Assembly: GCA_026874595.1 (NCBI GenBank)
Contig: CM049313.1
Coordinates: 38,468,659 to 38,532,658, forward strand
Reading direction: 5' to 3'
DNA length: 64,000 nt
Source of the DNA: Sipunculus nudus
Lineage: Eukaryota > Annelida > Sipuncula > Golfingiida > Sipunculidae
The notes beneath the pieces are model-generated. The model was given only the letters and a program-made list of their open reading frames with translations. It made no database searches and had not been told where the DNA came from. Shown here in pieces: positions 36,660 to 47,800 of the stretch. Numbering within the stretch: the first letter of the stretch is position 1; every line of letters begins with the position of its first letter. A program made the position numbers and the translations under genes.

Positions 36660-37096
36660 CTGTGGTTGCCTTTTTGTTCGCAAGGGTTTTAATTTCGCGA
36701 ATATCGCGAATGGGAAATAATCGCGAAAATGAAACCCTCGGGAATAATCGGCCAATTGAGAATGTTCTTCTTATTTAGTGTAATCAATACTTGTATGGTA
36801 ATAGGTAAGAACAGAGAGAATTTTTTAATAAATTACATCCTTGCAGGTATAGGGAAATTTAAACCTTAAATTTGAACTAAACCACCTATGCTGTGTGTAC
36901 TGGCCCATCATTATATAAGAAAATGTCACAAACTCATGACCTATTCTCATTTTATAAAACACAAAGGTATATGGTTTTGCCAAAGATTTGATATACTAGT
37001 AGGTTCTTGTGAGATCGCGAAAATGAAACCCTCGCAAAACATTAAAAATGGAAAAATCGCGAAATTTCAGCCTCGCGAATATGAAGCCAACCACAG
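36660..37096. mobile_element. TA-flanked MITE rich in TCGCGAA, 437 bp
   Basis: The ends are CTGTGGTTG and CAACCACAG, with TA at 36658-36659 and 37097-37098. Subterminal sequence has many 'tcgcgaa' and 'gaaaatgaaaccctcg' repeats on both sides. No transposase. Confidence 0.8.
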
Positions 37097-38027
37097 TATG
37101 TGGATGTTATGGAAAAAGTAAATGACAGCCGTCATCATAAACATGTCTGCAGAGCTGCAAAGTAAATATGATATGATAGAGTTTATTTATAGAAAGCAAA
37201 TATAATTTACATTTCTATGAGCTGATGCAGAGGGTTCAGTAAACAAGTGAATTTTAAGAAGGTTTGTACACACTCTGACCTTCTCTAGTAAGGCATTCCC
37301 AGCAGTAGCAACATACTTTTAAAATGTTCTGTCACCATAATCACCGAGAGGGCGAGGTACACAGACTGTCATGAGAGCATCAGAAGAATGAAGAGATCTG
37401 CGTGGAGAATATTCCACAAATTACTGAGACAAGTACAGTTGATAAAGGCTGTCATTCAATGCTTTGTGCATCTGCATTTGGATTTTAAAGGTGATTTGCA
37501 TTTCGACAGGCAGCCATTGAAGTTGTTTGAGAACAGGTCCAATGCTGTCATACTTCCTGGACACAGAGCACGTGAGCAGATATATGTTTGGTGGAGTAGC
37601 TGCATGTGAGCATGAGACCAAATGTTATCTGTCCAAAGTATACTTAAAGAGCCCCCCCCCCCTCGTGAATGAACTTCCACTGCTAATTTGCTTTTTACAC
37701 AACATCATGTACATTGGTGACAGACTAAGAGTCCTATGCCACAGTGGACCATGACACTTAAATTTTATGGGTGCCTGGTGGTCAGGGCCCTTCTGAAGTC
37801 TGGGGGTGACTTTTGTTATGGACTTTTCATGAAACAAAACTGAAATGGCTATACCTTTGGCCTCACAAAAGAAAACTGTATTTATCAAACACTATCTCTG
37901 TCAATCGACCAGGATGTGGTTCCAGAGAGGAGTATGGGCGATTTAACCCTCCCCCTTCCTAGCAGAAGTGACCTTTTACACATTTGAATCAAACACATCA
38001 TGAATTATATTTTAAATATGATTTCAG
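37097..38027. other. Intron sequence, nothing recognised
   Basis: Overlapping short open frames on both strands at 37388-37888 show no family similarity. No repeat ends were recognised. Confidence 0.35.
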
Positions 38028-38171
38028 GTGAGACTTGATCTTGAGAATTCTGGAGATTTCAGCATCATTGGAGAAACACAGGAACATCTGTGTGTGTGTG
38101 GAAGTCAAAGTAAAACACACAAATTCATGATTGAAGCCAAGAAGCTCGGAACACTCTCTATCAAGGTCAAG
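38028..38171 (+). CDS. TEP: TEP exon: MG7 C-terminal part
   Basis: The acceptor is gatttcag at 38027 and the donor AAG|gtaagg at 38172; 144 nt, exactly 48 codons, phase 0-0. The translation begins VRLDLENSGDFSIIGE, then QEHLCVCGSQSKTHKFMIEA and KKLGTLSIKVK. V-L-L-N--DF followed by a C-C segment and 'F-I---LG-L-I-V-' is the usual A2M-family arrangement of this region. Confidence 0.93.
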
Positions 38172-38457
38172 GTAAGGACAACTTTATCTTTATAAATATG
38201 TTTGCCCACTTATTCATAGGTATCCATAGTGTGCATAATATATATTTACAACATTACACAGACACACAGAAGATATGTTTTATCATGACCTTTGAGACAT
38301 CAAAGCATATGTCAGACATTCATCAAATTAACATACTCAAGTCCAAGCTCCTTTATGAGAGGAGAGGTAAATGGTCTGCTTTTGGCACTGTCTAGTGAAT
38401 GAGGGTGAAGGTAACCATACACTAAAAATGATATATCATTATAAAATGTTCTAGGTT

Positions 38458-38870
38458 ACCAGCTTCTGTGGCTCAGGGGTAGAGCGCAGGACTCAAAGCC
38501 GGGAGATCGTGAGTTCGAACCTCAGCCGAGGCGGTGAGGTTTTTCACGGTCGGCCCCCACCCAGGGTGAGCCTCTGCAGGCTTAATGGGAAGGTCGTGCT
38601 CAATGGCTGTGTTTCACTCACAAACAAGTGTGCCTTTCGGGGGTCCTAGGTAGTATGATTACCATCCCAGGGCCCACAGGTGCAGTAGTCACCGGGCCTG
38701 GTTAACGCCAGGATATCAAATGAGAGGAAGCGTGTGATACTGCCCTGTCACGTAGTCTGAAACCGGAATGAAAATCTGCAGATGTACATATAATAAGTTA
38801 AGCTAGCATTAAAAAATGGAGGCGGTTACCTCCAACAAAAAAAAATATTTAAAAAAATAAAAATAATAAA
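38458..38870 (+). mobile_element. tRNA-headed SINE, 413 bp, with 17-bp target duplication
   Basis: Direct repeats ATAAAATGTTCTAGGTT at 38441-38457 and 38871-38887 bracket it. The head (38461-38534) is tRNA-like: acceptor-like GCTTC/GAGGC, D-arm GCTC...GAGC, pol III box A TGGCTCAGGGG (38469-38479) and box B GTTCGAACC (38513-38521). A roughly 290-bp body and an A-rich tail (AAATATTTAAAAAAATAAAAATAATAA) follow. The anticodon arm pairs poorly, so this is a SINE and not a working tRNA. Confidence 0.9.
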
Positions 38871-39149
38871 ATAAAATGTTCTAGGTTTAAGGTTTAAGTC
38901 TCAGTCCATAACCACTCTGCTGTATCCTACCTCATTGTAAAATTACCACACCAGGTCTCTGTCACATGATGGTGAGGATAATGCATCTTTTGATGAAAAG
39001 CAAATGAAAACTGATATAATGAATTTGAACGGCTTTAAAAATAATATTTACTTTTCTTTTTCAAGAGTTACAGAAGACTTGTATTTCATATAACAAATTT
39101 CTTAATATGGAATAAAATATAAAATTGATATTTTAACCAGGCTTATATG

Positions 39150-40520
39150 GATTAAAAAACTTTTCTGAGTCAGTCAGAAACCAATTTCACACAATGGCTG
39201 ACAAAAGATTGATATTGGCTCACCAAAATATGCACTCAAAGGGTTGTACCTAAATTTGTGCATGGTTACTTTTTTTTACAGACTTTTTTTCACAATACCT
39301 GCAGATACTTACCTGATTTTTGGTGTGTGTGCAGATAATGACCAATTACAGATCAAGTTTGCAATTTGTCCTGGTTGACCTAGTTTTGATCATATGACAG
39401 CTCCTGAACATAGAAAATTTCATGAAGAATTGAAAATTTTTCAGACTTTTTTGTACAGACTTTATTTTAACGGTGCCTGCAGATATTGGCCAAATTTTTG
39501 GTTTGTGGGTGCAGAATGACCAGTTACGGATCAAGTTCATGTTTCATCCCAGTTGACCTACTTTTGATTGTATGACGGCTCCTATACATAGAAAATCTCA
39601 TGAAAAAAATGAAATTTTCATGACAAATGCACATTTACGGCCTTTTTTGGCAATATTTGCAGTTACAGGCCTAAATTTTGGTTTGTGGGTGCAGAATGAC
39701 AACTTACAGATTGAGTTTGCATTTTGTCCTGGTGGACCTACTTTAGATTTTATGACAGCTCCTGATTATAAAAATTCATGAAAAAATAGAAATTTACATG
39801 ATAAATGCACATGTACAGACTTTTTCACAATGCCTGTAGACATTGGTCTGATTTTTGGTGTGTGGGCAATTAATAACCACTTACAGCTCGAGTTTGCAAT
39901 TTTCCTGGTTGACCTACTTTTGACCATATGAAAGCTCCTGAACATAAAAATTTTTTACAAAATTTAACAAATATTTCTCATTTCCTCCAGGAGGGGGCAT
40001 TTGTGTCATTCCAACACATCTAGTTTTATTCAAAGGATTTGTTGGATGTTAATTGATCAACGTTGTATAGTCTAAATAAAAGTTAGTCATCACAAAGAGT
40101 ACCGTCAGCTTTTATAATGCTTTGATACATGTCCCATTGAAGTTTAATTAGCCAGGGTAAAGGCGCAAGGTTCCCCAGTGGCCGCTAGTTCCATAATCAT
40201 ATTATATTGCATGTTTTACTGGTAGACAGTTTGGTCACCATTTTATATTTATTATGATCAGCAGGATTCCTGATGTTCAGGCAGTATAATCATTGAAGCA
40301 GGAGTTGTTTATTAAATTTTTTCTGTAAAATGACTAAATACAAGTACCGTTGTCCTATTCAGTGTCCCACTGAAGTTAAATTATTGAGGTTAAAGGCGCA
40401 AGAGTCTCCAGCATTCAGTGATGTGTCTAAAATTAATTTTGTGGCTGTACTTGACTTTGTCTTGGATGAGTCTTTTCTAATTGGGTAGATAAGGCTGTTT
40501 AATCAATGAATAAATAAATT
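39150..40520 (+). repeat. Family D dispersed repeat, with an internal tandem array
   Basis: It is the inverted copy of 11030-11990 (see there) with extra internal sequence. It is longer than the first copy mainly because of the 179-bp tandem units at 39250-39960. Confidence 0.7.
39250..39960 (+). repeat. Tandem repeat, about 179-bp unit, four copies
   Basis: 'gcagata.t...atttttggt.tgtgggtgcag.atgac' recurs at about 39301, 39479, 39660 and 39838, each followed by 'cctggttgaccta.ttt.gat..tatga.agctcctgaacata'. The short open frames here derive from this array. Confidence 0.85.
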
Positions 40521-40672
40521 AATTAACAAAGCCAAGCAACATGCATAGTTGTAACTTGTTCAGTTTACCTAAGCTGTTATGCATGACCGTATATCAGCAT
40601 ATGCAGTCTAGCTTTTAGAGGAAAGAACTATGCAACATCCAACATTTCTTGACTATGTAAACTTGATTTCAG

Positions 40673-40771
40673 GCTGAGTCTGTATCAGAACTAGGTGTCT
40701 GTGGTAATGAGGTCGAGATGAGCTCACAGGTCGGCATCAAGGACGCTGTCATCAGGACAGTTATTGTTGAG
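40673..40771 (+). CDS. TEP: TEP exon: MG7/CUB boundary
   Basis: The acceptor is ttgatttcag at 40672 and the donor GAG|gtaatg at 40772; 99 nt, 33 codons, phase 0-0. The translation is AESVSELGVCGNEVEMSS then QVGIKDAVIRTVIVE. A 'DAV-RT--VE' end is the family pattern before the CUB segment ('D.v.r...V.peG'). Confidence 0.93.
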
Positions 40772-41332
40772 GTAATGACTGTTATCACCACCAGGTGTGT
40801 CTTGTGGTTCATCAGAACCTCTGTCTCTGATATGTTTTGCTTTAGCAGATATGACTCAAGTAAATATGTATATAAAATTTAATCCCAGTTGTTTTCATTC
40901 ACACTGAAGTAATTAAAATTGAAATTTTAGTTTAATAAGTAATCCTCAGTAATCAAAGAATATTATAATATGACTTGTGGCACAGGCCATTACAACTTCT
41001 CTTATAGTGGTCATTTTGACCCCCCCCCCCCCCCCATGTTCATTCAGTGGTACTAAAGTAGTAATCAGTTCCATCAGAACACAAAAAGTTATACAGTTGT
41101 TCAAGTCTCCTGTTCATCTAAATGCAATCTTTTAAACCTGTGTTTAGCAAAATACAAACAAAATACGAGGTAGTCCTGAAACTATTAGAAAAAACTGTGG
41201 ACCTAATTGGGAACATGAAACATAGGAAAGCCAGCTTTTAGAATGGAATGAGTGAGATAAAGTTTCCATTTTCGTTTTTATTTAATAATTCTGAGAATAT
41301 TCAGATATTTTAGTATTCTTCTTTTTTTACAG

Positions 41333-41384
41333 GCAGAAGGAAAGGAAAAAGAATACACCTTCAGCAACTACATGTGTCCCAAGA
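41333..41384 (+). CDS. TEP: TEP exon: CUB segment (short exon)
   Basis: The acceptor is ctttttttacag at 41332 and the donor A|gtaagt at 41385; 52 nt, phase 0 in, phase 1 out. The translation AEGKEKEYTFSNYMCPK follows RTVIVE, giving the A2M-family 'V-AEG-E-E.T.S..lCPk' sequence. It is too short to be found by ORF length but has perfect splice sites and phase. Confidence 0.93.
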
Positions 41385-41793
41385 GTAAGTTTGAAAACAT
41401 ATAAAACATTTCAATCAACAGGGATTTTTCAAGATAATTTCTTACTAATAGACATTTTACTTCCTAAGAGACCTTATTTATCAAAATGAAGAAATATTTT
41501 TTCAGTATGAAAACTTTGCCACATCTTCAGAGGTAGATTTATACAAGATGCATCATACTTATATTTTTAGTTTGGCAGATATTTGCAGTCTATATCTGAC
41601 CTCCTTCTCATTATAAAACAGATGAGTGAATTGTCAGGTGACCTGGCTAAGGTCACATGACCTCTTTATTTTAAAATTAGCCATTAGCAAAACTGCCTGT
41701 AATTTAAAGGTAAATTTACTAGCTTAATATTTAATATCAGGTACGTTGTTGAGACATAGTAAAAAATTAAAATTTGTGGAATGCCTGTTTCAG

Positions 41794-41883
41794 GTAAGAC
41801 GATCCCTGTGACAGAGACTGTTTTTGTAGAGCTGCCTCCAGCAGTCATCGAAGGCTCAGCCAGAGGATACATCCAGGTCATAG
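41794..41883 (+). CDS. TEP: TEP exon: CUB to thioester domain
   Basis: The acceptor is cctgtttcag at 41793 and the donor G|gtaggt at 41884; 90 nt, phase 1-1. The translation is KTIPVTETVFVELPPAVIEG then SARGYIQVI. VELPP--IEGSARGY---IGD leading into the thioester exon is highly conserved in A2M, C3, CD109 and TEP proteins. Confidence 0.96.
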
Positions 41884-41904
41884 GTAGGTAGAGCTGTCTG
41901 TTGT

Positions 41905-42800
41905 GTTTTTAGCGAATCTGTGAGCTTGTGTGATGGTGCAGCGTCGTCTGTCTGCCATTGTCCGTAAGTTAACCCCAGCTACCTTAAAACCAGTTAGAGC
42001 TAGAGTCACCAAATTTTATGCAAAAAATCAGTCATCTGAAAGCTCTATCTGATTTAGCTTATTTTTTTGCTATCTGCATTTACTTAGATTTTATAAATAA
42101 AAAGCTTAAAAACTTAAAAAAATCTTCTTCTCCAAAACTTTCCAGCCAAATTGTTCAATATTTCACAGAAACAATCTTTGTAAGGTTTTGAGGTTTTTGT
42201 AGTGCCACATGCATAAACTTTTTTTTGTACCAGGGTCATCGGTCATCAGTACATTAACCCATAATTTCTCAGGAATGGCAGGATTTGGCATCCCCAGATT
42301 TTATGCAAAACTCTGTCACTTATCAAATGTTTTGGGATATAGCTTTTTGTGGCACCACCGGCATTAACTTACATATGAATATCTTCTCTGAAATCATTTA
42401 GCCAATTGTTTAATGTTTCACAGATATGATCCCAGAGACGATCTCTCTCAAGTTTGTTCAAATGGTTTGGTTTGATGAATTTTGGCCAAGTTACAGGAAT
42501 TTGAACTTAAACATTTGGCCAAGTAAGCATAATAACATAACAGTCTCAGAAACGACAGGCACTAACATCACCAAGTTTTATGCAAATGTTGGTAATGTAA
42601 CTCATATTTGAAATTGCAGTTTTTGTGGTGCCACCTACATAGACCTAATTTTTATGGGCATAAATTTCATAATTTTAGCCTCTTTGTACTTAAAAATGTT
42701 TAATGATGAAATTTTCAAGCTGATTTGTTTAATTTTTCACAAGAAATTCTAGGATAGGGTTCTTTCAAATGTATAAGATTAGATTGTATTCATTGATTTT
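41905..42800 (+). repeat. Family E dispersed repeat, copy 2
   Basis: It begins TTTTAGCGAATCTGTGAGCTTGTGTGATGGTGCAGCGTCG and shares phrases with copies at 1931-2645 and 51978. The stretch around 42075-42115 (AGATTTTATAAATAAAAAGC) is the unoccupied equivalent of the site where the Ngaro element is inserted in copy 3. Confidence 0.6.
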
Positions 42801-44250
42801 CGGTAGAGTCATAGATAGCTGAAGGAGGTGTTGTGGCCTTTAGTAAGCCTATTTTAAACTGAGGGCTACTATAGTATAGCTAAAGTTTTGACCTTGGTGA
42901 CATTGCCCACAAATAATTCTTAGGAGGCCTTTTTTTAAGTTTACTTAAATGGTTTTTTTTTGGCAAAATTATTGGACCTATAACAATGAAAGGACTGCAT
43001 CTTTAATTATTCTAAACATTTTAATAAAACAATCTTATGAATATGTCAGCTTGAAAAAAGTATTGTAGCATAAGTCTTTCAGTTTGTGTAAACAGATTTA
43101 CCAGGCCAAAATTGTGTCTGTATCTATAAAAAATTTGACAGACTTGCCAACTATTTCAGATTTGGCAACAAGCCAAAGGTCAGTCTGGATCTATTTATAG
43201 CTTTAGCAGACTGTGAACTGGGTCAGGTTATGCAACAGGTCAAGAGTTCACTAAGTGCAGCCAGGTGCAGGTCAAGAGTTCATACAGTGCAGTAGTTAGA
43301 GCCAGCTATTGGTTCCTGTTCACTTGGGGCAACAGCCTTTCTCACCTGGTTAGCCCAGTGCACCTGACTCAAGAGAAGTTTGATGTATTGACCTGATATT
43401 TTGACTTTTCCATGCATCTCTGATGGCTTTCTAGTTCGGAAAATTGTTGTTGTCACCTGCAGTGACTTTTTCACAGTGTAGTGCCTGCTTTTTTTCTCAG
43501 GGGGGCTTTGATAAATCAGTCTGATATTGTGCATATTAACGATAGCTTTGATATATTCAAGACTGGTGGCACACGTACGACCATTTTTGTGTTGTGAGCA
43601 CCCATGCCAGCATGTCAGCAGGGTTGTATGTCTAATTGGTTCTTGTTTAAAATGTCTAGTATTTGTATTTTTTTATGTATATATTACACGTCTTTGAAAA
43701 GTAATGGTCCAGCATTTAAGCATTATACCTGGTGTAAATGCCACAGCAAAGATTCTTTTCATGACCTCTCTTCATGATATCCTAAGTGATCTTTTGTCTC
43801 CAAACGTAGCTTTGAATACATGACTCAGTTGGCCATATAATTGCACTGATAATTGTGACCATGGCCAAACAGAAAGGTGCATTGCAATGGTCATCTATTC
43901 TATTGCATCAATATCACTGTACCCTGCTGGTAATGGTAATCTTAACATAAGACTATGAGTATGGAATCATACAAATTGAAGAATAAATGCTCATCTCAAT
44001 GGTAACCATCTCATTGTCTGTTCCTGGCATAACTTTCTGTCAGTCACATAACCTGTGGGTGATAAATTAGGGAAATTACCAGTATGTTTTTGCAGTATTA
44101 AGGAACCTTTTTCCTCACATGGTTGGCGTTGGTACAATTTACAAAGTGAGCAAACATATCTTATGTTTGTCTGCATTATTACAAGTGAGAGCTTGTAGCA
44201 GTGAGGTATCATAAATGCCAACATATTTGTCTCTTCCTGTTCAGTTTCAA
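42801..44250. other. Intron sequence with fragments of other repeats
   Basis: The part 43160-43300 ('gcaggtcaagagttca...cagtgcag') and 43500-43760 resemble 58900-59160 and 59290-59480 and parts of 9360-9540. The rest is unrecognised. Confidence 0.4.
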
Positions 44251-44831
44251 GGCCTCGAATTTCATTTTTGGAAATGACAAGCTACTGCTGCCTGTCAAAT
44301 TTGAACTTGACAGGCAACAAAGAAATTTGACAGGCAGTTTTCATTTTCTTCATTTGTTTGCATTATTTTATTTGCAATAAAGTCTAAATAAGGAAAAAAC
44401 ATATCCAAGTATGTTTTATTCTTCATTCACAAACATAGTCACCAGGTGACCCCTTGTTGCGGACCCACAACTGTGATACGATCACAGAGAGGACGGAGAG
44501 GAGCAGAGCGGATCGGAATCACACGTCTTGGGCGGAGACAAGGTGACCCCGAGTCATCTTTGGCCAGTCCTTAAAACTATTTTGCAGCAGCACCCTTCCT
44601 GTATTCGCCTCTTCTGGTCTTTTTCCCTTCCAAGTGTACAAGGGCAGGGATTGCATCAAATTCTGCAAGAGGTGACAATATCACTGACACTTAACCATAT
44701 TCGTCAGTTTTGTACTGCAACCTGTCCTACTGGCTTTGCCATTTTCTGCCAGTGCTAAGTTTTGCTGATGCAGCCATCCTGACGACGGTGGTTGAAATGG
44801 AGACACAAACGTGGAACCTTGGGAAATAGGA

Positions 44832-47800
44832 TTTTTAGCTCAGCTGACTATAAGTCATCTGAGCTATAGTCGTGGTCCATTGTCCGTCCGTCCGTCTGTC
44901 CGGACGTCCGTCCGTAAGACTGGCACGTTTCGACACCGTTGGACCTACAAATCTGAAATTCTGCATACATTTAGATGTCCCCAAAATCTCCTACCATGCC
45001 TAAAATTGGGTCAATAGGACTTCGTTCCTTCGAGATATTAAGGAAAAACCTCAATTTTTTATTTGAAACCTATTTTCACACTTCAGGACTGCCTTATATC
45101 AAAACCACTCATCTGGTTTTCTTCATATTTACCATAAATATTCCTCTATATAGTTCCTATGTACATGCCAGATATTAAGACAGTATTATATAATTTAAAA
45201 AAGTTATGGGCCCAAACATAATGGACTTTGTAAAAAAAATTAGGAAGATGTTTGGTCACTTAAGACCAAAAGTGTTAAAGGTAGGGACTTTTTTCCAGTA
45301 ATACAACTTTAATTAATCAAAATTTAATTGTATACCAAAAATTAGATCAAAATCTGTTAAATTTTTAGCTCAGCTGACTATAAGTCATCTGAGCTATAGT
45401 CGTGGTCCATTGTCCGTCGTCCGTCCGTCTGTCCGTCCGTCCGTCCGTCCGTAGATGTGGCACGTTTTGAAACCGTAAGACCTAGGAATCCAAAATTCGG
45501 CATAATGTTAGATGTCCCCAAGATCTCCTACCAAGCCGAAAACTGGGTGTTTGCAACTTCGTTCCTTTGAGAAATTAAGGAAAAACCTCAATTTTTTATT
45601 AAAAACCTATTTTCACACTTCAGGACTGCCTAATATCAAAACCACTCATCTGTTTTACCTCATATTTACCATAAATATTCCTCTATATAGTTCCTATGTA
45701 CATGCCAGAAATTATGTCTGTATTATTTAATTTAAAAAAGTTATTGGCCCAAACATAATGCATTTTGTAAAAAATCAGAAAAGATATTTGATCACTTAAC
45801 ACAAAAAATGTTAATGCTATGGACCTTTTTTCCAGTAATATAACTTTAATTAATCAAAATTAAATTGTATACCCAAAATTAGATGAAAATCTTTTAAATT
45901 TTTTAAAATATTAATAAAAATAAAAAATTGGTACCTTATATTTTGCCCAACTTTGACCATGGCACGTTTTTTTCCTGTAAGTACTGTGGATTTAATTTTC
46001 ACAGCATGTTTTTGTTAGCATTTCAACTGTTTACACCACAAATTTGAAACCAGTTGATCAAAAACTGAAGATTTTAATCAAGTTTTCAAGCACCATGTAA
46101 CATATTGTTTACATCAAGCTAGTGTTATGCAGTTTGCAAGAGCTCAGCTCCCCAGCTTCAGCTCTAAGTTCCTTAAATTAGGCATACAGTTAGATGTCTC
46201 CAAAATGCCCTACCATGCCAAGAATTTGGTCACTAGGACATTCGAGATATTAATTAAAAACTTAATTTTTCCATTAAAAACCCATTGTTACACTTCAAGA
46301 CTGCCTAATATCAAAACCACTGATCTGACTTTAATCATAAATAATATACATATTTTTCATTCTCTATGCACATGCCAGAATGATGTCAGTATTGTGTAAT
46401 TGTTTTAAGTTATGGGCCCAAACATAATGCACTTTGTAAAAAATCAAGAAATATATTTACTCCCTTAACAAGAGCATTGCTGAAGCTAGAGATTTTTTTG
46501 TCAGGGATGTAACATTATTTAATCAAGATTCAATTGAATACCCAAAATTAGTTCTGAATTTTTCAAATTTTATTTAGTATAAATATAAAATTAGTACCTT
46601 AAATTTTGCCCAACTGTGACCATGGCACGTTTGTTTCCAGTAAGCACTGTTGATTTTTTTTGGGATAATTTTCATATCATGCACACATAAGCATTTCAGC
46701 TTTTTAGTTTAGAAAGCTGAAAGAAATTGGCCAAAAATTGTAGCTTTTATTAATGTTTTTTATGAGACCCTGTCAGACTTTGGCTCTCTCCAGCCCCTCT
46801 TGAGTCACCTGTATGTTGACCTTGTTGACCTTTCATCAAATTATGCACGCTTGAGGCCAGGCATACATGGAATCCAGGCAGCTTATGGCAAGCCACAGTT
46901 GATCCAGGTGTCCAACCCAACTCATCTAGTAGTTTTAACCAAGAACATAAAAAAAAACAATAAATTAATAAATTTTTATTGGTTTTTAATAACAAATTAA
47001 AGAAAAATAGAAAAGGAATTTGTTAGTTTATAATAACAGGAAATTAACTTGCAGTTACTGATGATATAAGAATCTTGTATCGATGGGTAGAATGTCACAT
47101 ATTCCAAATAACACCATGCAATCACCTATGGCATTTTTCAGTTCAATTTTAATGATAAAGAAGTAAATCATATTATTCATTACTAATCATTAGGGATCAT
47201 ATGAAGGAAATTAGACAAAGATGCAGTTGATAATATTAATTTAGATTCCTGCTATGTCTAGTGTGTATATTGATGTGAAATTAGTCCAAAATGAATTTTT
47301 TACAGTTATTTTTTAATATAAATAAAAGCCATAAAACCAGGTACTTATGATCATTATTTAAATGTGTGAATTTTGTATATTCTGGATTCTCAACATCATT
47401 GTTTGGTGAAAACTGAATAAATTCCAGACATGGTGCAAATACTTTGTAATTGTATTTAAATACGAATATGATTTTGTACTCCATTGTAAAATTTCTTGCA
47501 TAAAGAATGGGAATTCAGGTAAAAATGAAAATATATGAATACTCGTGCAAATACTTTCAAAATGTATTCATGAATGCATTCATGAATATATTCTTTAATA
47601 TTATTTTAATAATCATATCAGTTATATTTCATTTTAAAAAATCATATGATTCTCTTATTATTTTAATAAAAATTATATTATGGACAATATTTGTATTTTT
47701 TTTTAATAAATAGTTAAACTCTTATATTATATGTTCTGCTTATAAGTTATATGGCCAAGTCAAAATCTGTGTGACAATAGTACTCCATTTGTTAATAAAA

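Noticed and set aside
37388-37888. Cluster of overlapping open frames on both strands as a gene
   Set aside because: Four frames on opposite strands overlap the same bases, none shows a domain and none fits the TEP phases.
38461-38534. tRNA gene
   Set aside because: Boxes A and B are present, but the anticodon arm does not pair, and the sequence is the head of a SINE bracketed by target duplications.
46800-47000. 66-codon frame inside the family B inner element as a captured host exon
   Set aside because: No splice sites in a sensible context and no family similarity that I can recognise.
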